DNA of 45,636 bases. It comes from Gnetum montanum. Lineage: Eukaryota; Streptophyta; Gnetopsida; Gnetales; Gnetaceae. The notes below the pieces were generated by a model. That model saw nothing but the letters and a program-made list of their open reading frames with translations. It ran no database searches and was not told the DNA's origin. Below, piece by piece: positions 40,901-45,238 of the stretch. Numbering within the stretch: position 1 is the stretch's first letter; the number at the start of each line of letters is the position of its first letter. The translations under genes and the position numbers were made by a program. The DNA lies in NCBI GenBank assembly GCA_015680685.1, contig MNCI01026430.1, forward strand, positions 43,148 through 88,783, read 5' to 3'.

Positions 40901-43696
40901 ACAAGTGTGTTTTATTACAAAAAAAGATCTTGTAATATTTTTATATCTGGAAAGTGGGAGAAATCCTCTGGGGAGCAGGGTTCAAAAAATATCAAAATTG
41001 GTACCTGTACCTAAATAATTATAAAACTCTCCAATGCGCCATGGAGATCATCATCATCATGCAGGCCATAAAATCACAAACATACGACCATATTTCACCA
41101 TAGTTTGCTTTCAAAAACATGAAGATGAAGATATCTTGATCCGATAAAATCACAGCCTGGCAACACGACTACCAAGGAAACCTGTGACAACTTGCAAACA
41201 ATTTTAAAAAATAAAACAAAGCTACTTGACCAGATTGTAGGCCAAAACCCAAAAGGAAAGCTATATGAAACCTGTATCCATTTTAGCACTCCATAGAATG
41301 CAGCAAAGTTAGTGTTTAAGTATCGGTTGGCACAGCTGCAACACTTAACAATAAAAATAACAATCACTGAACACAGATGATCTGGCAATGTAGATTGCTA
41401 CAAAACAAGGTAGATGACCAAGCAGGGTAACGTTACACCACACAAAATCACAATATAAATCTAGTTGCACTACCAGCCTCTTATATTTTAATTAGATGAA
41501 CAGGAATTCAATTTACGGTAACAAAATAGCTACATTTTTACCTTTATTTCAGAAATAGCATGCTTTCTTGATGTTGGAGAAGTTCTATCGACATAAATGA
41601 CCTGTTCAAAGACAATAAAGAAGGCTAAATAACAGGATCAAGATATCAAAAATCATAAAACATCTATATAAAATTGCATTCTACAATCTCTAGTCACAAT
41701 GAAAAATGGGTACCTGCATAGCTCTGATTACTGTTCCTACAAATGGAAGTGTATCATGAGTCTCAGAGGCAACAAAACTTGGGAAAATTTCGTAGAAAAA
41801 GAAAATTGGATCGGTATAAGATACGTGATTTGCCACTACAATTGGTGCAACTTCTCTTGGTGCTGGACGACCTTTACGCCGAATCCAATGATATCTAGAA
41901 AAAATAAACAAAATAACCTCAATCTCAGAAACTTTTAAAAATATAAAAAACAATTTCAATGAAACAAATACAGACAAAAGGTCATTACAAAATTATCAAA
42001 TAATGCAAGTAACAAATTAAATTGAGGCTTGCCAACTAAGGAACTTTTTCTTCATTATATTGCAAGTAAACATATGCAATTCAAAATACAAACTGCATGG
42101 TAGCAAGTTTGAAAATGTTGTAACTAGTTGGGATGTTAAATAATATTTTACACGTTAGCATGAGCCATAACCCCTCATCATTCAATGACATCAATTCATA
42201 TGGGATGTTGAAGAATGCCTTCAACAATGGAAGTAGCATTCTTCAAGGCATGATATTTGTTGAGTATCTTTCAATAATTCCTCTAGGAAGGTCAGAGTTT
42301 GCAGCCTCAGGATCCACAATTTCTTGCACTCCAACAGATCCAATTGACACTGGAATCCAAACAAAGGACCTTCCTTGTTTTATTTTATAAATGGAACTGT
42401 TCACAACAATACCCATATTATCGACTTGTTTAGTAGCTGCAAGCTTGATGAATCTAGAAAGGCAATCGTTAATGTGTTGGGGTAAAGAGGCATGTATAAA
42501 CTTTGGTGTTATATGAGCTAGATCATACTTTAAGGTTGATATAATTTAACATCCATCTCCATCTCTCTCTTTCACACACTTCAAATTCAACACACTTCAA
42601 AACACATGAGGCATTTCAGAGCTTATATCTTTGAAGAAGTTTTTGTCTGCAATGATATTGGGAGCCACAGTCCAGCCATGAGTGGCTTCCAAATCCTAGC
42701 AAATCTGGCATACCCATGCCAACTACAGTACCGTAAGTTTGATGCAGGCAAGCAAACTTATGTAGAAAGAAGTAGAATGCAGTTTTGGTGAAAAGTGGTA
42801 CTGCTCAGGGTTGAGCTAGACCCATAAAATACAATTATCCCAAAAATGTAGCTTTTCATTGATGCAAATGGTGAAAAAGAACTCATGTAGCTGACCCCAT
42901 TTTGTTGAGACAAGGCTAGGATGATGATGATCATGAAGGATTATTTGACAATGATTTTCTTATGACTGGCTGTTCTTCTGTGGAACTACTCTAAACTCCC
43001 AAATTGCTTTGTCACTTGTCAAGCCAACAAACCACAAGATTTCATCCTACTAAGATCAAGCAAGACCAGAAGTTCTTGCATACACGCATATGGTGCAACA
43101 AAAAGTTATCATAACGAAAACTGAAAAAATGAGTTCTGAAAAAGAGAAAAACGAAAGAAAATATCATACCCAAAACTGAATAGTATAGAGCGGGCACAGA
43201 AGCGAGTAATCCACATTAGCCTGGCCCTCCATTTGGGCATGGGATTGTGCCTATCTGTCCATCCTTCCAAAGCCAACCTGGTTGTAAGATATCCAACTGC
43301 CAAAGCTAGTCCCATCAAAATAAGTCTAACCAGAGCCACAGGAATCATTACCACAGTTTTGATCCACTCGTACAAACCCACAATACCAGGGGTATTGTTC
43401 TGGAAAGGATCCACCACAGTGGACACATAGGAGCAACATGGATTCTGCAACAGACCCACAAAATCAAAAGGATTCGGAGCAGCCTCACAGCCCCGGTCCT
43501 CATCATCCTCCTCCTCCTGGTCATGGGAACCGTTCCAAACACCATTCCTGTGGCCGTTCTGAAACACATAATTCTGGTTTTGTTGGGTGCAATTCTCCGC
43601 ACTGTAACAACTTTCGTGAATATCTAAGACAACAACATTGCCGTTATTACTGTTGCTAGATTCAGCATCCAAAAGAGGCAGTTTGCACTCGTCCAT
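4824..43696 (-). CDS. LPEAT2: Lysophospholipid acyltransferase LPEAT2 (EF-hand type), 14 exons over 38.9 kb
   Basis: Transfers an acyl group from acyl-CoA to lysophospholipids (mainly lysophosphatidylethanolamine in the characterised plant enzyme) in ER/endosomal membranes. Coding exons: 43170-43696, 41714-41894, 41542-41601, 30175-30338, 30021-30084, 20218-20286, 16167-16262, 14768-14812, 14295-14365, 13926-13992, 13317-13367, 12510-12620, 12345-12392, 4824-4958. They join in frame to 562 residues, close to the ~540 of Arabidopsis LPEAT2, and every intron is GT-AG. Visible domains: acidic N-terminus (residues 61-68), hydrophobic membrane segments about 111-140, acyltransferase motif NHVSYTD (198-204), YVDR (239-242), FPEGTT (270-275), PVQPVVVRYP (294-303), and EF-hand loops at 454-465, 491-502 and 527-538. 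The start is the first Met before the conserved VDPF.NNTPG block (95-104). No inactivating change is seen. The substrate preference is from family knowledge, not from this sequence. Confidence 0.95.
4959..5827. other. Intron 13, 3'-side part without recognised element
   Basis: AT-rich intron sequence between exon 14 and the tandem array. Only short chance reading frames are present, and I see no repeat or coding similarity that I can name. Confidence 0.5.
5828..6402. repeat. Intron tandem repeat array, left part (about two ~290-bp units)
   Basis: Unit B is 6108-6402 (295 bp) and begins AAGAATATAAGCATCTTGAA. Unit A is about 5828-6107 and lacks its first bases. Shared landmarks include AAGTACAGACACAAGAATA, ATGCTTCATGTTAACTCATT, CAACCTGCTATATCA, TGACAAGGTAAGCA and CCAAAATACAGTTA. 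The array continues at 11363 after an inserted LINE. Confidence 0.9.
6451..6913 (+). pseudogene. LINE ORF1 tail / inter-ORF region (truncated)
   Basis: The open frame from 6451 reads a basic, proline-rich, low-complexity sequence (for example TKLPSPTKHGKG, KPKMKDILHPKG) with no zinc knuckle. The position upstream of the endonuclease suits the end of ORF1 of an L1-type LINE. The function is not recognisable from sequence. Confidence 0.5.
6914..7674 (+). pseudogene. LINE ORF2 endonuclease (EEP) domain, broken
   Basis: Starts MMIFSWNCQG at 6914, the usual opening of plant L1 ORF2 endonucleases, then hits a stop and continues in another frame with HLQETK (around 7009-7026). After 7165 the third frame reads NIYRA, GDFNQR (near 7291) and SRYTWSNNRQGANRVYSRID, ending at SDHRAI (near 7549). 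Glu in QETK, Asp-Asn in GDFN and the SDH motif are the catalytic residues and are still present, so the damage is frameshifts rather than loss of active-site residues. Confidence 0.88.
7785..9200 (+). pseudogene. LINE ORF2 linker and reverse transcriptase, broken
   Basis: The frame 7785-8543 carries the linker with WLREGDRNTKFF and then RT finger motifs ALGPDGWPIEFF and GHFRPISVCNTL, ending at a stop after FVKGHFL. Palm motif A follows as LDITKVYDSISW (about 8616-8651), motif B as RQGNSLSPLLFILVMD in another frame, and the catalytic FADD at 8888-8899. At least three frame changes separate these, so no active enzyme is possible. It is related to, but clearly diverged from, the copy at 16639. 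Confidence 0.9.
9208..10002 (+). pseudogene. LINE ORF2 C-terminal region with zf-RVT-like domain
   Basis: An open frame of 264 residues in phase with the RT tail. It contains the plant L1 landmarks FVWSGGKGDR, GVGLLTFND and WGKLWNGRLPKKVKAFGWL, then the zinc-finger-like stretch LLCRTNIETLQHLIYRYPF (about 9778-9834). The second Cys expected in that finger is Tyr here. In the related LINE at 16.6 kb the same place reads CLLCEANTETLDHFVYRCQF. Confidence 0.88.
10060..10543 (+). pseudogene. Extra C-terminal module of the LINE (unidentified domain)
   Basis: Downstream of the zinc-finger region, scattered over three frames: GWDEMLHHLEGE (from about 10073), GRRITISMPMLAEVLGI (from about 10168), then the open frame 10337-10543 with QQYFIQSGYPHKLVGVHF and INVPRFFWDSL. 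The same blocks occur in the same order in the LINE at 16.6 kb. The pattern I-x-I-x-x-x-M-L-A-x-V-x-G is reminiscent of uncharacterised plant transposon-associated proteins, but I cannot name the domain. Confidence 0.65.
10553..11056 (+). pseudogene. Charged helical tail following the LINE extra module
   Basis: The frames 10553-10807 and 10862-11056 read a Gln/Glu/Arg-rich sequence (for example KQARHEEREWWQQ and MLKWMEGMISEHQTGLAQLI) with heptad-like hydrophobic spacing. It lies in the position where the related LINE has the frame 18573-18899. It is probably the end of the last LINE reading frame, broken by stops. About 300 bp of GC-rich 3' UTR follow before the A-rich tail. Confidence 0.5.
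11363..12260. repeat. Intron tandem repeat array, right part (about three and a half units)
   Basis: Units start with AAGAA(T/A)ATAA at 11363, 11602, 11894 and 12180. Unit lengths are 239 (with an internal deletion of the CAGCCTATTAA...GAAAGAAG block), 292 and 286 bp; the last unit decays before 12260. It is continuous with 5828-6402 once the LINE is removed, giving at least five tandem units. Confidence 0.9.
12345..12392 (-). CDS. LPEAT2: LPEAT2 exon 13 (residues 503-518, microexon)
   Basis: A 48-base phase-0 exon encoding VERILRSITPSSTKDD, the helix between the last two EF-hand loops. Acceptor CACAG, donor GTAAGT. It borders the end of the intron 13 tandem array. Confidence 0.9.
12510..12620 (-). 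CDS. LPEAT2: LPEAT2 exon 12 (residues 466-502, EF-hand loop)
   Basis: A 111-base exon. Acceptor TTGTAG is chosen because it yields YLYVSAHLV, which aligns with the family; a later CAG inside the exon would drop six residues. The loop 491-502 has Asp, Ser, Gln, Gly, Leu and terminal Glu at the key positions. Donor GTAAAA. Confidence 0.92.
13317..13367 (-). CDS. LPEAT2: LPEAT2 exon 11 (residues 449-465, EF-hand loop)
   Basis: A 51-base exon encoding IFNFIDEEKEGKITFKE. The loop 454-465 has Asp at position 1, Glu at 3 and 5, Gly at 6, Ile at 8 and Glu at 12, so it could bind calcium. Its last residue is the exon's last codon. Donor GTGTGC is weak. Confidence 0.92.
13926..13992 (-). CDS. LPEAT2: LPEAT2 exon 10 (residues 426-448)
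   Basis: A 67-base exon completing Ser426 and encoding GCVNMQNFLVTFGLGSCPLS, a first degenerate EF-like unit. Acceptor ACAG, donor GTGAGT. Confidence 0.92.
14295..14365 (-). CDS. LPEAT2: LPEAT2 exon 9 (residues 403-426)
   Basis: A 71-base exon encoding FLHLSITEATGFLDRYVALG, ending with two bases of Ser426. The EAT.FLD core is family-typical. Acceptor TTGCAG, donor GTGATT. Confidence 0.92.
14768..14812 (-). CDS. LPEAT2: LPEAT2 exon 8 (residues 388-402, microexon)
   Basis: A 45-base exon encoding APVCAYMVEMANLER. The YMVEMA core matches the LPEAT2 family at this position. Acceptor CTGCACGTTTCAATCC is unremarkable upstream of the GCAG|GCACC border; donor GTGAGG. Confidence 0.88.
16167..16262 (-). 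CDS. LPEAT2: LPEAT2 exon 7 (residues 356-387)
   Basis: A 96-base exon encoding MSQALNVVQTQYSYGDLMLA, the linker leading to the EF-hand region. Acceptor TTTGCAG, donor GTGAGG. The 3' end of the L1-type LINE at 16623-19255 lies in the intron just upstream in transcription. Confidence 0.93.
16608..16622. repeat. Left target-site duplication of the intron 6 LINE
   Basis: TTAGCAGATCCATTG at 16608-16622 matches TTGGCAGACCCATTG at 19256-19270 in 13 of 15 bases; both differences are transitions. Confidence 0.85.
16639..17196 (+). pseudogene. LINE reverse transcriptase fragment with YADD
   Basis: The open frame 16639-17085 contains motif B (RQRDLLSPLLFILVMDMM), the catalytic YADD at 16795-16806, and LGLKVNKVKSA and SYLGMPIF of the thumb. 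It stops at TAG after KTEH; translation past the stop continues with FLSRKGNMLLASSILMVMA. The active-site aspartates are present, but the finger region is missing through 5' truncation. Confidence 0.92.
17197..17770 (+). pseudogene. LINE ORF2 C-terminal part with zinc-finger region
   Basis: FIWSGGKGGDKLH near 17221 is followed by frames 17278-17493 and 17506-17754. The second contains FRKGKAFAWLIAHKALPL and the Cys/His stretch CLLCEANTETLDHFVYRC (about 17680-17733), the zf-RVT-like end of plant L1 ORF2. Two stops break the frame. Confidence 0.88.
17878..18470 (+). pseudogene. Extra C-terminal module of the intron 6 LINE
   Basis: The frame 17878-18081 ends with RIGWDDMLHCIEGE. The frame 18082-18339 reads GKRILITKAMLAKVIGVPVE, then LDQFFLQSSCPHKLLGVHF, and after a stop NMPRFFLDSL near 18366. 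Every block has a counterpart in the LINE at 10060-10543 in the same order. That two diverged LINEs share it argues for a real, conserved coding module rather than chance. Confidence 0.7.
18573..18899 (+). pseudogene. Helical tail ORF of the intron 6 LINE
   Basis: 108 codons, open to a TGA at 18897-18899, rich in Glu, Arg, Gln and Ala (LATEQAQAEARTAWEARWKG, QMADLQWEADLKRIVNLVE), strongly suggestive of a coiled coil. It follows the extra module as in the intron 13 LINE. Its own Met may not be the true start. Confidence 0.6.
19256..19270. repeat. Right target-site duplication of the intron 6 LINE
   Basis: TTGGCAGACCCATTG follows the poly-A run directly and pairs with 16608-16622. Confidence 0.85.
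19271..20217. other. Intron 6 remainder
   Basis: AT-rich sequence between the LINE and exon 6. Nothing recognisable was seen. Confidence 0.5.
20218..20286 (-). CDS. LPEAT2: LPEAT2 exon 6 (residues 333-355)
   Basis: A 69-base phase-0 exon reading VDYLPVIYPDL...VRLAKK, which continues the conserved V(D/E)YLPVIYP motif straight from exon 5. Acceptor TTCAG, donor GTATCT. Confidence 0.94.
21512..21722. repeat. Dispersed repeat, copy 1
   Basis: Starts TGGACCATA and shares CTCACTACAAACATGGC-like, CACACTACT.CTAGA, TACAACCTATCCCTT and a TATGCT..TAG.CTC.TATG block, in the same order, with 27812-28018. Family unknown; possibly LTR-derived, since copy 2 is preceded by CCTATAAATA. Confidence 0.7.
23370..23740. 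repeat. Purine/AAC-rich low-complexity tract
   Basis: The plus strand is almost free of T over long stretches: a GA-dinucleotide run near 23413-23435, then repeated GAACAACAA, AAGAAGA and GTGGCTGAA blocks. The Ser/Leu/Phe-rich minus-strand reading frames here are by-products of the composition, not genes. Confidence 0.8.
27812..28018. repeat. Dispersed repeat, copy 2
   Basis: Same orientation and block order as 21512-21722. CCTATAAATA about 40 bp upstream could be a TATA box of the parent element. Confidence 0.7.
29230..29520 (-). mobile_element. RTE-type LINE 3' end (fragment)
   Basis: On the minus strand, 29519 to about 29391 reads MTGHVLRRPVNAPVQR, then QQRGRPKHTGF and KKDI, matching the C-terminal tail of plant RTE ORFs (W-x-GHV-x-RRP, RGRPK-x-TW, KKDL). 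It ends downstream in an ATG/ATC trinucleotide tail (29281-29293 on the plus strand as ATCATCATCATCC), a hallmark of RTE 3' ends. It lies in the same orientation as the host gene. Confidence 0.8.
30021..30084 (-). CDS. LPEAT2: LPEAT2 exon 5 (residues 311-332)
   Basis: A 64-base exon, 90 bp after exon 4. It completes Trp311 and reads GTISVLKLMFRMFTQ...NFME, matching the conserved post-catalytic segment. Donor GTACGT, followed by a 9.7 kb intron. Confidence 0.94.
30175..30338 (-). CDS. LPEAT2: LPEAT2 exon 4 (residues 257-311)
   Basis: Begins RKAACNDFPR. It contains motif III FPEGTT (270-275) and motif IV PVQPVVVRYP (294-303), then HFDQS and two bases of Trp311. Acceptor TTTGTAG, donor GTAAAT. 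Confidence 0.95.
30780..31165. repeat. Dispersed repeat upstream of LINE copy b
   Basis: Shares ACAAGGCTAC, CAAATTGTC.AAACAC, GTTATGACAA.CAGT, CAATTA and AGAAGAATAAA.A.ATTTG.CTT with 36040-36475 in the same order. Both copies sit just upstream of pieces of the same LINE family, so it may be that LINE's 5' UTR. The ACGTGGAAACCCC motif in the second copy would also suit an LTR. Confidence 0.6.
31310..32213 (+). pseudogene. LINE copy b ORF1 (coiled coil plus RNA-binding-like domain), broken
   Basis: Starts MAPVSKPKLQEIATQLRTLT at 31310, shifts frame near 31423, and continues as a 123-codon Gln/Lys/Met-rich coiled coil to 31794. It then shifts again into NVVHDVITKTMHLDILPDTI, HIIVKF and KLKEEKIWINKDLMKEELAK, ending at 32213. 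A coiled coil followed by an RRM-like fold and an ending of the type KLK..KI.INEDLT is the organisation of ORF1 in animal L1/CR1-like LINEs. Two or three frameshifts and a stop (after KFRD) kill it. Confidence 0.7.
32234..33000 (+). pseudogene. LINE copy b endonuclease domain, broken
   Basis: Starts MTTLYNIGFLNKFNIFGVVE at 32234 just after ORF1, with the catalytic Glu in VVET. It continues in other frames through DKYKQYIWLKI (about 32455), SPQDATYYAKQC, CGDFNAKIG (about 32664) and the frame 32737-32988 with GLDLIILNGIQKFPSSSRF and KCSCADLLLTTP. GDFN and NG are the endonuclease landmarks. The ...LLECG..LDLIILNG style is common in animal LINEs and differs from the plant L1 copies in this window. 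Confidence 0.78.
33001..34310 (+). pseudogene. LINE copy b linker, deleted RT and C-terminal tail
   Basis: Linker remnants include TRGCKKYYYATKF, KKWFDEKYLQTR and FWKLSHNKVSPGND (near 33370). The sequence then jumps to the RT thumb end: the frame 33453-33683 contains QVPYAILLLEANLLPLEAEA, homologous to the copy at 331-1480. The palm with the YxDD motif is missing, so about 1 kb was deleted. WGIDNIDRTLNSKQAWKLII follows near 33750. Near 34070-34200 a tail with VVEDEQHVLL suggests the usual C-terminal Cys/His segment. Confidence 0.65.
33877..33964. repeat. 44-bp tandem duplication
   Basis: TAGAGGTAGCAAACATGATG... at 33877-33920 and TAGAGGCAGCAAACATAATT... at 33921-33964, both ending TATCTACATGCAACAA. 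Confidence 0.85.
34326..34382. repeat. 28-bp tandem duplication
   Basis: TCTACATAGACGTAATAAAA and TCTACATAGGCATAATAAAA repeat with a period of about 28 bp. Confidence 0.7.
34690..34860 (-). mobile_element. Possible tRNA-derived SINE relic
   Basis: On the minus strand a box-A-like stretch (AGTGATGGTAAGG, complement of 34825-34837) precedes a box-B-like stretch (GGTTTGAGCCT, complement of 34787-34797) at plausible spacing. No tail or target duplication was found. Confidence 0.3.
35150..35340 (-). pseudogene. Possible retroelement gag remnant (zinc-knuckle end)
   Basis: The minus strand reads KKDCPELKHDDAASSKARFN around 35180-35260, resembling the last part of a CCHC knuckle and following linker of plant Copia/Gypsy gag (GH-x-KKDCP). 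The upstream Cys residues are not visible, so the call is weak. Confidence 0.25.
36040..36475. repeat. Dispersed repeat upstream of LINE copy c
   Basis: Partner of 30780-31165. It also contains ACGTGGAAACCCCAGGGCAA near 36032-36052, a motif of the kind seen in plant LTRs. The block order matches copy 1 to its right end, where a LINE piece follows at once. Confidence 0.6.
36481..36615 (+). pseudogene. LINE copy c, endonuclease N-terminal piece
   Basis: The open frame 36481-36663 reads SQRIELQKINKYKQCIWLKI, matching DKYKQYIWLKI of copy b at 32455. ORF1 and the endonuclease start are missing. The match stops near 36615 and resumes at 37838, so about 1.2 kb is inserted. Confidence 0.72.
36616..37837. 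other. Insertion splitting LINE copy c
   Basis: This 1.2 kb has no match to copy b, where the flanking parts are contiguous. It includes a minus-strand RTE fragment at 37200-37560; the remainder is AT-rich and unidentified. Its exact borders and any target duplication could not be fixed by eye. Confidence 0.55.
37200..37560 (-). mobile_element. RTE-type LINE 3' end (fragment)
   Basis: On the minus strand from 37560, ETKMLRLMLGITRKGRMNN, then GKFGVALIDEKINKSCLRWF and GHVQRRLNAATVR, a clear match to plant RTE C-termini (RML-x-W-x-x-G-x-TR, then LRWFGHVQRRP). One frameshift lies at the GGGGAAG junction near 37470. The 3' tail is the ATC run at 37211-37222 on the plus strand. Confidence 0.88.
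37838..38360 (+). pseudogene. LINE copy c, endonuclease C-terminal piece
   Basis: Reads YICGDFNTITGNRQVELL and NNQGLTKIQIY (frame 37838-38044), parallel to CGDFNAKIGSKNIDIL and NNQGQDMKDYG in copy b. After a frameshift it reads RFSHLDEYTFFGHHDNSCID, the T-F-x(n)-S-x-IDF motif of the domain. DSPHYPNKFEIRQITKLQNY follows near 38235-38300. GDFN and the Asp of IDF are present, but the frame is broken. Confidence 0.75.
39070..39640 (+). other. Unidentified, mildly coding-like stretch
   Basis: The open frame 39344-39595 (83 codons) follows a stretch at 39115-39250 that also reads without stops in one frame (LRPLHLAVNGVVLPRVFKHD). I do not recognise the sequence. It could be a decayed transposon or processed pseudogene, or chance. 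Confidence 0.25.
40188..40267. repeat. 40-bp tandem duplication
   Basis: CAGGTTATGGTAGCAAAAAC...CAAGTCAC at 40188-40227 and CAAGTCATGGTGGCAAGACC...CAAGTGAT at 40228-40267, all in intron 3. Confidence 0.8.
41542..41601 (-). CDS. LPEAT2: LPEAT2 exon 3 (residues 237-256)
   Basis: A 60-base exon encoding VIYVDR...SEIK, which is acyltransferase motif II with Arg242. It has phase-0 borders, acceptor AACAG and donor GTAAAA. The next exon is 11.2 kb away. Confidence 0.93.
41714..41894 (-). CDS. LPEAT2: LPEAT2 exon 2 (residues 176-236)
   Basis: Acceptor TTCTAG precedes 41894; one base completes Gly176, then 60 codons from YHWIRRKG to VIRAMQ. It carries the catalytic acyltransferase motif I, NHVSYTD, with His199 and Asp204. 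The donor is GTACCC. Confidence 0.95.
41895..43169. other. Intron 1 (1,275 bp)
   Basis: GTATGA donor next to exon 1 and TTCTAG acceptor before exon 2. It contains an RTE-like 3' tail near 42855-42935. The other short frames (42133-42390, 42606-42791) show no recognisable domain. Confidence 0.7.
42855..42935 (+). mobile_element. RTE-type LINE 3' terminal relic
   Basis: AACTCATGTAGCTGACCCCA, then TTTTGTTGAGACAAGGCT and an ATGATGATGATC tail: the typical last bases and trinucleotide tail of plant RTE elements on the plus strand, antisense to the host gene. Confidence 0.65.
43170..43696 (-). CDS. LPEAT2: LPEAT2 exon 1 (residues 1-176)
   Basis: Starts at ATG (43696-43694) and ends with two bases of Gly176 before donor GTATGA. 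It encodes an Asn/Gln-rich and acidic head, the conserved VDPFQNNTPG block and the predicted membrane segments around 111-140, ending ILFSFG. The 5' UTR and promoter must lie to the right of 43696. Confidence 0.95.
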
Positions 43697-44880
43697 GATA
43701 AAGGCGGAGGGAGAGAGACAAAGAGGGCAGCTGTCCTAACAGATCCGATCTGGAAGTTTAACAAACAACCGTACCAAACTAATCCCTCCCTCTACTCCGG
43801 ATTTCTGATCGAAAATCAACAATAGACCCAGAGGCCCTATTGTGCCTAAAAAGGATTTTCTGAACCAGATGCGAGGCTGAGCTCCATGAAAAATGAAAAC
43901 ATGGGAAGTTCTCTGTTTCAAGAACCTAGATATGGGAGGGCGAAGTCAAAATTGGCATGATTTTAGAGTCACAGAATCCATGCGACGCAGGAACCCAGAC
44001 TGTTTTGGAAAGTCATAGGTCTGGGAAAGCAAGCGATGAGACTACAGTACCAGAGAATTATTTGTGTTGGGTTTAGCATAAATTATGTTCTGGCCTTTTG
44101 ATTCTGGGCATTGATTCTATATTTTATCACTGAAACATTGGCGGTTGATATAGTGAGAAGCGGATACGACCACATGCATCAATTATAGTTTTTAGGGAGA
44201 ATGGTAGTCAATCAGCCGACCAATGGATCACATTTTTGGCGTGAGCTGCATCTGTGTTTCTAACAACATGACGGACCATCTGAAATGAAACCCAACCCAA
44301 ACCAACCTAGCCCAATCCAATTCAATCCAATCTTAACAAATGTTTGAAGGCGACACGGTTGATTTTCTTCATGTCTAAGGTTACCACATGATGTGCCGTG
44401 AGAACGTCATGGAAAACATTGGAAACAAAAAAAAGGTTGGTTTCCTTACCTTAGTCAACACCCTTGGAATGAAAAGACAAGGTGCGTTTCCTTACCTTAT
44501 GCCATGTAGCATATAAGAAACGTGCTCCCTTGAGACAGTTTGTAACTTGGTCTCCATTCTCCTTGTTTTCTGAATTTATTTATTTATTTTTACATTGAAA
44601 TATTAGAGCTGAAATATTTTTTTTAACAATATTTACTTTTAAAGCACTTAAATTAGAACTTTATAACTAGTATTGCTTGTTAGAATTGAACATGTAACTA
44701 AGAGTTTACATAAAAGTTTGGTTATATTATAGGGGAAAAAACTCCAAAGACTATCCATAGTTTTTAGTTTCCTTAACTACCACCTATAGAATGGAAGTCA
44801 AGGACCTAGCTTACCATAATAATTTATTTGATTTTTAAATTGAAGTTATTAATAAGGTTTGTCAAGCCTTCTTAGAGAAC
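43697..44880 (-). promoter_or_regulatory. 5' UTR and probable promoter region of LPEAT2
   Basis: By position this is the upstream sequence of the LPEAT2 start codon. I see no convincing TATA box or initiator on the minus strand, and the transcription start is not fixed. No other gene is visible here. Confidence 0.4.
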
Positions 44881-44889
44881 ATTTTTTTA

Positions 44890-45065
44890 ACAATAAGGTA
44901 TTAGCCTAGTGGTAAGACTTTTGATTTGAAAGTTCTAAATTATTGGTTTGGTTCTAGTGGACAATGTTGAGTTATCTATCTTGGGTGTAAGTATTATTTA
45001 ACGAAAAAGGTTTCGAGTCTCGAAAACCCTACCTTCAAACTCCCCCCACCCTTCTTAGGGAGCCT
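44890..45065 (+). mobile_element. Possible tRNA-derived SINE relic
   Basis: TAGCCTAGTGG (44902-44912) resembles box A and GGTTTGGTTCT (44945-44955) resembles box B of tRNA-derived plant SINEs, with the right spacing. A related stretch (GTAGCCTATTAGTAAGAG) recurs near 45154. No poly-A or target duplication is assigned. Confidence 0.35.
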
Positions 45066-45238
45066 TTTTTTGTTAACATGGTTAGTGAGGTGGACTCAAG
45101 AAATATAAAATTTTTATTAGAAAACAAATATTTTAAAGAAAAGATAATGAGGAGTAGCCTATTAGTAAGAGCTTTGACATGAAAACTTTTGTAAAAGAAA
45201 TATATTAGATACATTGGGTTTTAGTTGCAATAATACTG

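Larger units (their letters stand above)
30339..41541. other. Intron 3 (11.2 kb)
   Basis: Between exon 3 donor GTAAAA and exon 4 acceptor TTGTAG. It holds two damaged copies of an animal-like LINE family (30.8-34.3 and 36.0-38.4 kb), an RTE fragment (37.2-37.56), a SINE-like relic (34.7), small tandem duplications (33.88, 34.33, 40.19) and an undefined open stretch (39.1-39.6). The pieces 34.9-35.8, 38.4-39.0 and 40.3-41.5 kb show little I can name. Confidence 0.7.

Noticed and set aside
41699-41938. 79-codon plus-strand ORF
   Set aside because: Antisense shadow of exon 2 and its intron edges.
43233-43659. Plus-strand and second-frame minus-strand ORFs over exon 1
   Set aside because: Shadows of LPEAT2 exon 1, which matches the family along its full length.
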